From Paraburkholderia sp. BL21I4N1 (lineage in GTDB: Bacteria; Pseudomonadota; Gammaproteobacteria; Burkholderiales; Burkholderiaceae), in NCBI RefSeq assembly GCF_002973525.1, contig NZ_PVEN01000026.1, positions 1 to 64,000 of the forward strand: a DNA stretch of 64,000 nucleotides. Direction: 5' to 3'. The notes under the pieces were generated by a model. The model was given only the letters and a program-made list of their open reading frames with translations. It had not been told where the DNA came from and searched no databases. Within the stretch, counting starts at the first letter, position 1, and the number at the start of each line of letters is the position of its first letter. Below, one piece after another: positions 1 to 7,315 of this stretch. Made by a program: the position numbers and the translations under genes.

Positions 1-2
1 GT

Positions 3-65
3 TTCGATCCTGCTGCCTTTGACCTCCAGAGCGTCAACGAACGCCTCTTCGAGATCAAATTCTGA
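3..65 (+). CDS. C-terminal tail of an unknown gene entering from outside the window
   Basis: A 20-codon open stretch reaches the window edge and ends in TGA at 63-65. Its composition is protein-like, with alternating hydrophobic and acidic residues ending in EIKF. It is in a different frame from the transposase that begins after it, so it is probably the end of a neighbouring gene or of another mobile element abutting the IS21 copy. I do not recognise the family. Confidence 0.3.
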   Translation, partial: FDPAAFDLQSVNERLFEIKF

Positions 66-97
66 TCGTCAAGACGGCCGTCAAATGTCGCTTACTC

Positions 98-1138
98 ATG
101 ACCCTCTGCTGGTCGCGGCACCAGTATGTCGAGCTCGTGCTCGACCAGACCGTCGAGACATGGCTGGCCTGCCACCGTCGCGCCTTTGAGTGGTTTGGCG
201 CCTGCCCGGGCCGCATAATCATCGACAACGCGAAGTGTGCGATCACCAGAGCCTGCATGTACAGCCCGGAGGTCCAGCGTTCGTACGCCGCGCTCGCTGA
301 GGGATACGGCTTCCGGATCGACGCATGTCCACCGCACGACCCGCAGAAGAAGGGAATCGTTGAGTCGGGCGTCAAGTATGTCAAGAAATCCTTTGTGCCG
401 CTGCGCACGTTCCGCGACCTGACCGATGCCAACCGGCAGCTGCGCGAATGGATCATGCAGCAGGCCAGCACGCGCGAACATGGCACGACACGCGAGCAGC
501 CGCTGGCGCGCTTTGCCATCGAGAAGCCGCTGCTCACGACGCTGCCTGACGTTGCGCCGGTGCTGGCTGTATGGAGCGAAGTCAAGGTGCATACGGACGG
601 ACATGTCGTCTACAAGAAGGCGCTGTACTCCGTGCCGTTCACGCTAGTTGGCAAGAGCCTCTGGCTCAAATCGACTGATACGGTCGTACAGCTGTTCCAT
701 CACCACGAACTCATTGCAACCCATCCACGACTGCGCAAGGCAGGTGATCGCCACACAGTGCGTGACCACCAGCCGCCGGCGGCGCAGGCGTGGCTCGAAC
801 ACGATCCGCAGTGGTGCCTGGCTCGTGCCAGGGAGATCGGCCCATCCTGTCACGCGCTGGTTCTCGCGATGTTCAACGACACGGTGCTGGTGAACCTGCG
901 TGGCGCTCAGGGCATCGTCCGTATGCGCGAGAAGTTCGGCGATCAGCGACTGGACGCTGCGTGCGAGCGTGCGCTTGCATTCGCGAGCCCGAAGTACCGC
1001 ACCGTCAAGACCATCCTCGACAAGGGACTGGACAGCCAGCCCGCCGCAGCAGCGGCGCAAACGTCAACGGCGCCTGCCGACACCTATCTGAACGGCGGCC
1101 GCTTCGGTCGTGACCTCCACTCCCTTCTCCTGCATTGA
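98..1138 (+). pseudogene. istA: IS21-family transposase IstA, N-terminally truncated
   Basis: This is the DDE transposase of an IS21 element. The 346 residues cover the catalytic core and C-terminus; the core starts at WSRHQYVE, includes IIIDNAK (second acidic residue) and KKGIVESGVKYVKK (third acidic region), and ends with the basic C-terminal domain. Full-length IstA is about 500 residues, so roughly 150 residues with the DNA-binding HTH domain are absent. The same frame is closed by TGA at 20-22, so the missing part is not simply outside the window in frame. It is followed by istB six bases after its stop. It is probably inactive, although IstB may still be made. Confidence 0.75.
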
Positions 1139-1143
1139 ACATC

Positions 1144-1932
1144 ATGAACCCCAGTCCCGAACTGAATACGATCCTCAAGCAACTGCGCCTGTCCGGTGTA
1201 CTGGACTCGCTCGAGCAGCGCAACCGGCAGGCAATCGATGGACAGCTCGCCTACACCGAATTCCTCGCGATGCTCCTGCATGATGAAGTCGCGCGTCGAG
1301 ACCAGAAGAAACTCGGCGCGCGTCTCGTGCGCGCCGGCTTCGGGCTAGGCAAGACACTGGAAACCTTCAACTTCGACCGGCTGCCGAAGCTCAACCGCGC
1401 ACACATCCACGATCTCGCCACCGGTCGTTACATCGACGAGAAGGTGGCAATCCTGATGGTCGGTCAAACAGGCGTCGGCAAGTCCCACATCGCCCAGGCG
1501 CTGGGCCACTGCGCTGCGCGTCAGGGGCGGGACGTGCTGTTCGTCACGCAAACCGATCTGATCAAAAAGCTGCATGGGGCTCGCGCCACGGGCCTCTACG
1601 AACGCAAGTTCCAGCAGTTCGTTCGCGTGCCGCTGCTGATCGTTGACGACTTCGCGCTCAAACCCCTGCGTGCGCCACACGACGAAGACTTCCACGATCT
1701 GGTGGCGGCCCGGTATGAGCGGGCGGCTACCATCCTGACATCCAATCTCGATCTCAGCGAATGGGGCGACGCCTTCCCCGACAACCGGGTTCTCGGCGCC
1801 GCGACACTCGACCGGCTACGCCACGGCGCCTACCGCATCGTCATCGAAGGCGAGAGCTTCCGCAAGCCCAAACCGATGCCCGAAAACGGCGAAATCGCCG
1901 TTGCAAAATCCAGTAAAAAACCGCATTCTTGA
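1144..1932 (+). CDS. istB: IS21-family helper ATPase IstB
   Basis: IstB is the AAA+ ATPase that activates IstA and selects target DNA. The Walker A motif GQTGVGKSH and Walker B LLIVDDF are present, followed by the sensor-like ILTSNLDLSEWG segment. The length (about 262 residues) is normal for the family. I chose ATG at 1144; a TTG three codons upstream overlaps the istA stop. There is no strong ribosome site, consistent with coupling to istA. The C-terminal tail is lysine/serine-rich and the gene appears intact although its partner transposase is truncated. Confidence 0.85.
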   Translation: MNPSPELNTILKQLRLSGVLDSLEQRNRQAIDGQLAYTEFLAMLLHDEVARRDQKKLGARLVRAGFGLGKTLETFNFDRLPKLNRAHIHDLATGRYIDEKVAILMVGQTGVGKSHIAQALGHCAARQGRDVLFVTQTDLIKKLHGARATGLYERKFQQFVRVPLLIVDDFALKPLRAPHDEDFHDLVAARYERAATILTSNLDLSEWGDAFPDNRVLGAATLDRLRHGAYRIVIEGESFRKPKPMPENGEIAVAKSSKKPHS

Positions 1933-2204
1933 GGCCGTTCGAATCCACGTTTGACACCACTTCCAACTGGCGCCATTACGGCGATCATCCCCGGCGCCTT
2001 TACGCCGATCCGTGACACGCGTCATTCGCACTGCGACGCAACGCGACACGGGCTATCATTATCATCGTCTGTGACGATGACCGGGTTTGCATTCGGAGCG
2101 GAGCACAACATCGCTATGGGCGTACGCAGGCAGGGCAATTCATCCCTGCGATTTCACCAGGGCCGATCCCGCGTAACCAGTCATGATGTGGCTCGTTTTA
2201 TTTC

Positions 2205-2221
2205 TTGTCACAATGTGATAA
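2205..2221. promoter_or_regulatory. 17-bp near-perfect palindrome, candidate operator
   Basis: TTGTCACAATGTGATAA reads the same on both strands apart from the centre and one mismatched pair. Its size and half-site (TTRTCAC) suit a dimeric CRP/FNR-type regulator, but it matches neither the classical CRP nor FNR consensus. It lies about 45 bp upstream of the candidate promoter at 2267 and 380 bp upstream of the HiPIP gene. Confidence 0.45.
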
Positions 2222-2266
2222 ATATGTCCAACGGGGCTCGCTCCGATCCCATTCAGGACGGCTGTC

Positions 2267-2352
2267 TTGAATTCATCATGAGATGACATAAACTGAAGGT
2301 AGTTTCTCGTTTCGCCGAACCTGGATGTGCCGTCCCCGATACACAGTAGCCG
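2267..2352 (+). promoter_or_regulatory. Candidate promoter plus leader element upstream of the HiPIP gene (copy 1 of a shared module)
   Basis: TTGAAT, a 16-bp spacer and TAAACT (2267-2294) form a plausible sigma-70 promoter. The spacer carries an imperfect inverted repeat (TCATC..GATGA) and ends in TGACA. At 2341-2352 is ACACAGTAGCCG. The same hexamers, the same spacer length, TCAT/TGACA in the spacer and the identical 12-mer recur at 23402-23554 upstream of the DUF1840 gene. The promoter is about 310 bp from the HiPIP start, implying a long leader. The rest of 1933-2604 holds no gene I can support. Confidence 0.45.
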
Positions 2353-2604
2353 ATCATCGCGAGGAATCTCGGATCTGTTGCGCCCCCCTTACCCGTTACA
2401 TCGACGTCAGGGTTCGGAATGTGGAATCGAAAACTGCGCGTTACTAGTGACGGCCTCTAACCCCAAATGAGGCCATCGATTGGTCACGATACCCAACCGC
2501 AAAAACGATACCCGAGATCACGTACCTTCAGAGAAGGTGCAGGTTTTGAGCGGCGCGACGTGTCAGGTGGTAACGGGTCGTGAATCCCGAGAAGGAGCGT
2601 TTTT

Positions 2605-2916
2605 ATGCACATATCCCGTCGCCGTTTCATGATAACGGCTGCCTCACTGGCCTCAGCAACGCTCCTTTCCGACGAGTCGCGCGCTGACGTCACGGCGGTC
2701 TCCGAGACTGACCCAACCGCTGAGGCACTAGGTTATAAAAGAGATGCGACGAGAGTGGACAAAGCGAAATATCCCAAATACGTCGCTGGCCAGGCGTGTG
2801 TCAATTGTCAGCTCTATCAGGGCAAGCCTGGCGCCTCGACTGGGCCGTGTCCAATCTACGGTGGCAAGCTGGTCGATTCAAGGGGATGGTGCAGCGCTTA
2901 CGTGAAAAAAAACTGA
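2605..2916 (+). CDS. High-potential iron-sulfur protein (HiPIP), Tat-exported
   Basis: This is a small periplasmic electron carrier with a single high-potential [4Fe-4S] cluster. The 103-residue protein has a twin-arginine signal (SRRRFM followed by an Ala/Leu-rich stretch), as expected for a protein exported folded with its cofactor. The mature part has the four cluster cysteines in the HiPIP pattern: CVNC, then GPCPI about 18 residues later, then GWC, plus the usual Tyr/Gly-rich surroundings. Ribosome site GAGAAGGAG lies just upstream of ATG 2605. No partner oxidase or dehydrogenase is adjacent; in this window the only other orphan redox protein of this kind is the Rieske protein at 17.2 kb. 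Confidence 0.9.
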   Translation: MHISRRRFMITAASLASATLLSDESRADVTAVSETDPTAEALGYKRDATRVDKAKYPKYVAGQACVNCQLYQGKPGASTGPCPIYGGKLVDSRGWCSAYVKKN

Positions 2917-3484
2917 GTCGGTTTTTTCGTCACAACAATATGTTCTGGGGGGCGACATAGTCAATGAGGCCGCGGAACCGACGATTAAGCGCTTCAGGTG
3001 CTTACGCAACGTTGTCGACGGGAACAAGTCGCCGGACATACCGTCCCGCGGAACATCAAGAATCACGGTATCGCCCCCGTTCAACGAACCTCGTGTTGAA
3101 AATATCTCAGTTCGCCAGCTTCACATGGAGGCAGGCATCCCGACGCACCCGTGAACGGTTCATAACTGGTCTCATTGCGATGAAAAAAAATGGAGGAGCC
3201 TGATCGTTCTGAATATGCCAGTACGCGCTGACAAGCGATGTCGATGAGTGTACCCAAGGCTCCTCCGCAGGCTGCGCAGATGTCTTGCAAACCTGACAAA
3301 TAATCGACTGTGTCGGCCGTCGAGATCAGAAAATTCGCGAGGAGACCAGACAGATCCGTCTCCTGATTTGCCATGCGCGCGGATACGGAAACAATTCCGC
3401 AACTATCTGTCGAAGCAGTATGGAGATACTTCAGATTATCCTGCGCGGCAAGCGCGCTAACAAAACGATATCGGGGGATCGACT
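2917..3484. other. Intergenic stretch with one weak minus-strand reading frame
   Basis: No gene is firmly supported. The HiPIP stop codon lies inside an A-tract/T-tract inverted repeat (about 2906-2932) that could act as a weak terminator. On the minus strand, 3374-3081 encodes 97 residues including a CAACGG segment and looks somewhat protein-like, but it has no ribosome site and matches no family I know. Confidence 0.3.
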
Positions 3485-3709
3485 ATGCTGTTCGATTACA
3501 AGGGGTTTCACATCGACTGCCGGGCGCGGAGCGTTGATGACGGTGGAGGTTACATCGCGCGGGCCCGAATCACTCGCAGGCCCGGGAGCGACGAAGACCG
3601 GGTCGAAACGCATGAATCGGGCGACATTGGTCGGTTCGCTGAGGTGGCCGATGCGATTTCTTGCGCGAAGGCATGGGCTATTCACTGGTGCGACGGAATC
3701 TCGAATTGA
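3485..3709 (+). CDS. Small conserved hypothetical protein (Burkholderiaceae type)
   Basis: The protein has 74 residues, opens with LFDYKGFHIDCRA and contains GGGYIARARI. From memory, small proteins of this pattern are common in Burkholderia genomes and have no established function. There is no signal peptide or membrane segment; the protein is acidic and probably cytoplasmic. A GGGGA ribosome site precedes ATG 3485. The next gene, 42 bp downstream on the same strand, has a related pattern ([YF]xGF/Y, then GYIAR), so the two are likely tandem, diverged paralogues in one transcript. Confidence 0.65.
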   Translation: MLFDYKGFHIDCRARSVDDGGGYIARARITRRPGSDEDRVETHESGDIGRFAEVADAISCAKAWAIHWCDGISN

Positions 3710-3751
3710 ACGGTGCACCTAAATTCCAAGAACATGGCGACGGAGACCAAC

Positions 3752-4036
3752 ATGGCTGAAGGAGAAGAGCAATTTGACGAGTACAACGGCTATACGATCC
3801 GTGTCCTCGCCGTTCCTGAGTACTCGCCCCACCCGCCGAACGTACCGTTCGGCTATACCGGGTACATCGCCCGCCCAATGGCCGACGTTCGCTATGGGTC
3901 GTCACAGAGGGTGTGTTTTGTTCATCCTGTCGCCGACCTGCTGACTGCCGAAGCTGCGGAACAAGCTGGTTTCGCTGAGGGAAAATCGATAATAGACGGC
4001 ACGCATCCCGAGCGAATTAACACGAACGGTTTGTAA
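3752..4036 (+). CDS. Small conserved hypothetical protein, relative of the preceding gene
   Basis: The protein has 94 residues and the pattern EYNGYTIRVLAV..FGYTGYIARP, echoing the upstream protein, and ends in a conserved-looking GFAEGKSIIDGTHPE. I chose ATG 3752 because GGAG at 3742-3745 lies six bases upstream; in-frame starts further upstream lack a ribosome site. No signal peptide. The function is unknown; similar pairs of small proteins are stress- or growth-phase-associated in Burkholderia as far as I recall, which is weak support only. Confidence 0.65.
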   Translation: MAEGEEQFDEYNGYTIRVLAVPEYSPHPPNVPFGYTGYIARPMADVRYGSSQRVCFVHPVADLLTAEAAEQAGFAEGKSIIDGTHPERINTNGL

Positions 4037-4737
4037 TCAGCCGTCGCAACTTTCATGCGGCTTCTTGCTACACCGGATAATCCGGAACGAGGCGAGGAAC
4101 CGCTAAAGTTCTTTGACTGATCTTAAAGAAACGAAAGTCAGGTTGCGGACCAACTGGACTACGCCTCACTACCCACAGCAATGGTAACCGTAACCCGCAT
4201 GCAGTGGAAACAGAACGTAAAGGTCGGGGCCTGCAAATCAATCGGAAGTTTACCTCCCAAAGTACAAGGTGCGTGCCTCATCCGAGCGTCTCAAAGCAAG
4301 ACGTTTCGGATCTCCGTTGTCGCACGTCAAGGACTACACCTGGAAGTTGTTTCGCCAGGAGGAGAAAACAGTCAGACCTGAGCCGCTATTGGTCCCGAAT
4401 ATGTCACTCTCGGTGGCGTTGGGACGCAATCCTCGCAGGGAATGTCTGACAGACCAAGTACCGGTTGGTACAGAGCCACATCGGACGAAGTCGCTGCGCC
4501 TGGAATGAACCTGCCAGATCCGCAGCAGGCACCCCTTCCATGCGTATCCGTTTCCGGAGTAGCCGACTGCCTGCCTGATCAGGGGTGCTATTCAGAACTA
4601 TAGCGTTCCGACAGCGCTTCATATCGAGGCCGCGCGAATATCCTGGAAACACCGCTGCCAATCAGTGCGGTGATGGTCACGCGTTTGTGAGGTTTCGCAG
4701 CGCAAGCCGTGAACGCCCAGTGACGCCTAAGAGTGGT
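4037..4737. other. 700-bp stretch with no supported gene
   Basis: Open frames here are short, lack ribosome sites and show no third-position GC bias. A 13-bp inverted repeat, CCGGATAATCCGG, lies near 4075. I see no RNA gene or insertion-sequence end. Confidence 0.5.
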
Positions 4738-5073
4738 CTAGCGGTGATCGCCATGCTCCAGAACATTGAGCCGGCCCGACCTGGTTAGTTGCCGGACCTT
4801 GCCCATGAAAGAGATCCTTGGGTCCTTCCTGCATTCGTCAACAACCAACCCAACCGGGTCTGCTGCATCGACCACGAGTACGTCATTCGTTTTCACGTTC
4901 ATCCGGTCAACGCCGGCCGTCCAGTACAGCAACGCGGGCTTGTAATTGTCAGCCAGCGACAGGAAATCTTCACATTTCATTTTTTCCGGCTGCACTTTCA
5001 GCGCTGGTTGTGCGAACCCGATCTGTGACAGACCCAAGCCCACAACGAGCGTCCCAATCATGATCTTCTTCAT
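4738..5073 (-). CDS. HdeA/HdeB-family acid-stress chaperone
   Basis: This is a periplasmic acid-activated chaperone that unfolds at low pH and prevents aggregation of other periplasmic proteins. The 111-residue precursor has a Sec signal peptide (MKKIMIGTLVVGLG, cleavage after GFA) and an HdeA-type core: KCEDFLSL near the mature N-terminus, an aromatic/hydrophobic centre (LLYWTAGVD) and VVDECRKDP. The two cysteines would form the family disulfide. I chose ATG 5073 behind AGGGGGAG; a GTG immediately upstream is also possible. It is a single gene, transcribed away from 5.1-5.7 kb. Confidence 0.8.
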   Translation of the reverse strand: MKKIMIGTLVVGLGLSQIGFAQPALKVQPEKMKCEDFLSLADNYKPALLYWTAGVDRMNVKTNDVLVVDAADPVGLVVDECRKDPRISFMGKVRQLTRSGRLNVLEHGDHR

Positions 5074-5611
5074 CACGCTCCCCCTTCATCGCACTGACTG
5101 GAGTCAGTGCAGTTCGACTGGGTGTGCGCAAGGTCGTCGGTCAATTGCGGAGATTAATTCCAACCTGTCCCGAAACGCCCTCGCGTTGATACCCGTGATA
5201 ATCGCTCCCGGTGCGGTACGTGAGAAATACAGGTCGGTCCTATCGCCGACACGCCAGCCCGCCCGGCCCCAGAATTAAAATTGGATCCGGCTGAGGACAC
5301 CGGATCCCGCAAAGTCGTCCCTATCCAAAGGACAAGGGACGCCTGGAGGTTCGCGTCCGTGAGCCCGATGCGAAGCCACGACCCACTGTAAGCACCTGTC
5401 CTTAAGCGAGACTTAATAAGGGGGTACGTCATGGCGTTTGTTCCAGGTCGTGCTCATTGAAGCGAATATTTCACATTCCTTTCGCTCCTGGCAATCCGGG
5501 ATGTTCGGGGCGGACGTCGGGCGACCCCGAGAGCCTTTCTGTCGGTTGACAAATCCAGCGGGATTGCACGGCGTTCGTCCACCCCGGATCTTTCAACGAT
5601 GGAGAACCTGC
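5074..5611. other. Promoter region of the acid chaperone plus unassigned sequence
   Basis: This 540-bp stretch contains the 5' region of the HdeA-type gene. Near 5285-5325 the sequence GGATCCGG..CCGGATCC forms an inverted repeat with a 13-base loop that could be an RNA hairpin or terminator. No coding region is supported. Confidence 0.35.
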
Positions 5612-5713
5612 ATGGCCAAGGTGATGTCGAAATATAAGACGCGTACCGATCGCGCAGGTCGAAGGCTCAGCCCAGCAAACCCTAACATGTTTGGCAGGCG
5701 GTCAATATCGTAA
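5612..5713 (+). CDS. Possible 33-residue basic small protein
   Basis: ATG 5612 follows a GGAG seven bases upstream and opens a 33-codon frame rich in Lys and Arg (MAKVMSKYKTRTD...). There is no homology I recognise; the support is the ribosome site and the absence of any other gene. It could be a small peptide or chance. Confidence 0.25.
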   Translation: MAKVMSKYKTRTDRAGRRLSPANPNMFGRRSIS

Positions 5714-5737
5714 GCCAATCGGACGCCCGGAGTTGTG

Positions 5738-6118
5738 ATGAGACCCATCACTACGTTTGAAAAGTACCCCCCTTCCAGCATCGCGCCATGGTGCTGCGTG
5801 ATCCTTTTAGTCGCCGCGCTCGCCATCATCGTGATCGACTTGATGGCAATTTTCCGGGGAATTGACGCTGATACGGACATGGTCGATCAAGAAGTGCCGA
5901 TACAGATAGGACTCTCCAGAACACCTGGATTCGAGTCGTCGAAAGGCACGCGCCGGAGCGCGTCTGACCCCGAGGAATTCGGGATGCGTAATGCACTCAA
6001 CGACGAACTGCTGAAAGATAGCGCCAACCAACCTGCTATCGACGACTGGCTCCACACCGAACCTCAAATTCGACCAGGAGATACTGACGTGGCCGTTTGC
6101 AGAAGACGCACCTGTTAA
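5738..6118 (+). CDS. Hypothetical single-pass membrane protein
   Basis: The 126-residue protein has one clear membrane segment at about residues 19-38 (CVILLVAALAIIVIDLMAIF) followed by an acidic, hydrophilic domain. GGAG lies upstream of ATG 5738 (an overlapping GTG at 5735 is the alternative start). The short cytoplasmic N-terminus suggests an anchored periplasmic domain. I do not recognise the family. Third-position GC bias is weak, so the C-terminal part may be degenerate. Confidence 0.4.
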   Translation: MRPITTFEKYPPSSIAPWCCVILLVAALAIIVIDLMAIFRGIDADTDMVDQEVPIQIGLSRTPGFESSKGTRRSASDPEEFGMRNALNDELLKDSANQPAIDDWLHTEPQIRPGDTDVAVCRRRTC

Positions 6119-6442
6119 TTGACGTCTTACCACGTAGAGACTGCGGCATCGGTCGCTGCGGCAACCACCATGATGAACCGGATGCGGCGTTCGAACGACA
6201 ATCTAAGAGGCTCATGCTGGGAACCCCGAGATGCTGGAAACGAAGAATATCCGCCCATCGAAACACGTCGAGTAACAACCGCTGTCTCCATGACGTTTTT
6301 CAAAACAAACTTGAAATCTGACCAGAGGCCTTCTATATCAATTGAACATTGCCGTGCCGAACGTCGCCCCTCGCGCACGTTGGATCGCTAGCGGCATTCC
6401 CCAAGGGGACGGGGTTTCACCTCCGATCAGAGGAGACACATC
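6119..6442. other. Intergenic region upstream of the Pal-like gene
   Basis: I see no supported gene. It presumably contains the promoter of the lipoprotein gene; no convincing -35/-10 pair stands out. Confidence 0.4.
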
Positions 6443-6943
6443 ATGACCAGAACTGGACTTTGTATCGCGGCACTGCTGGTGGGAATGCTTGGGGGATGTC
6501 ATTCAGGGCCCAAGCTGAATCAGAGCGGTGGAGCCCAGAATAACGCGGCGACAAGCCAGCCAACCAGTGTGGCACCCGTGGTCGTCGACGAGCTCAACAA
6601 TCCAAACGGACCACTCGCGAAGCGTAGCGTCTACTTCGATTTCGACAGCTATACGGTCAAGAGCGACTATCAACCGCTCCTTGACGCCCATGCGCGATAC
6701 CTCAGAAGCCACCCCAACCGTCATGTGCTGATTCAGGGCAACACGGACGAACGCGGGACGAGTGAATACAACCTTGCGCTCGGCGAAAGGCGCTCGCAGG
6801 CTGTGCTCCATGACCTTGAGACACTTGGCGTACCCGACTCCCAGCTGGAAGCCGTTAGTTTCGGTAAAGAGAAACCAATTGCTCTGGGCCACGACGAGGC
6901 ATCGTGGGCACAGAACCGGCGAGCGGACCTGGTCTATCGTTGA
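6443..6943 (+). CDS. OmpA-family peptidoglycan-associated lipoprotein (Pal-like)
   Basis: This is an outer-membrane lipoprotein that binds peptidoglycan. The signal peptide ends in the lipobox LGGC (lipidated Cys near residue 19). After a low-complexity linker comes an OmpA-like domain with YFDFDSYTVK, the peptidoglycan-binding signature GNTDERGTSEYNLALGERR and the closing NRRADLVY. The 166-residue length is typical of Pal. AGAGGAG precedes ATG 6443. No tolB or cpoB neighbours are present, so this is probably an extra Pal copy in the accessory region rather than the tol-pal operon gene. Confidence 0.85.
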   Translation: MTRTGLCIAALLVGMLGGCHSGPKLNQSGGAQNNAATSQPTSVAPVVVDELNNPNGPLAKRSVYFDFDSYTVKSDYQPLLDAHARYLRSHPNRHVLIQGNTDERGTSEYNLALGERRSQAVLHDLETLGVPDSQLEAVSFGKEKPIALGHDEASWAQNRRADLVYR

Positions 6944-7040
6944 GGGCTCAACAGAGGAGATAGCCCCTTATTTCCCGAACCTGCTCGTCAGAAAGGGGCG
7001 GCGAATGCTTCCGCCCTGCACACTCGTGTGCGGGTTCGGT

Positions 7041-7292
7041 TCAGAGGCCGATGAAATAAGTCTGTACGTCCATCTCTTCAGCCCAGATCTGGACGTCGAG
7101 CATCTCGCCAAAATCGATAGCCACCCCGCGATAGACGCTGCAGAATCCCTGCGCCGTCCGGTAAACGATCACCCATTCAGGATCCGCCTCCGTCCTGGTG
7201 GACGAGCCTTTCAGGGCATCGAGGTGAAGCACTTTGCCGATGCGTTTGCAGGCAGCATCCAGCCCATGTCCCAGTCTCACTTGACGCTCCAC
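7041..7292 (-). CDS. Hypothetical protein downstream of the ClC gene
   Basis: This frame of about 83 residues begins 23 bp after the ClC stop codon, with codon use similar to its neighbours. It contains DPEWVIVYRTAQGFCSVYRG and a C-terminal acidic segment, suggesting a small mixed alpha/beta cytoplasmic protein. No good ribosome site precedes GTG 7292, so it may be translationally coupled to the ClC gene or start slightly upstream. No family recognised. Confidence 0.45.
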   Translation of the reverse strand: MERQVRLGHGLDAACKRIGKVLHLDALKGSSTRTEADPEWVIVYRTAQGFCSVYRGVAIDFGEMLDVQIWAEEMDVQTYFIGL

Positions 7293-7315
7293 TACCGGGG
7301 AGTGCGCCTGACGGC

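Larger units (their letters stand above)
66..2010 (+). mobile_element. IS21-family element, 5'-truncated
   Basis: The adjacent istA-istB pair defines an IS21-family element. The istA N-terminus is missing, so the left end has been lost by deletion or recombination somewhere around 66-97. The right end lies downstream of istB, in a GC-rich stretch around 1950-2010, but with no left end to compare against I cannot fix the terminal repeat. It is unrelated at sequence level to the second IS21 element at 12.4-15.1 kb. Confidence 0.6.

Noticed and set aside
1951..2286. A 111-codon frame after the first IS21
   Set aside because: It covers the IS end and the palindrome/promoter region, has no ribosome site and no protein-like pattern.
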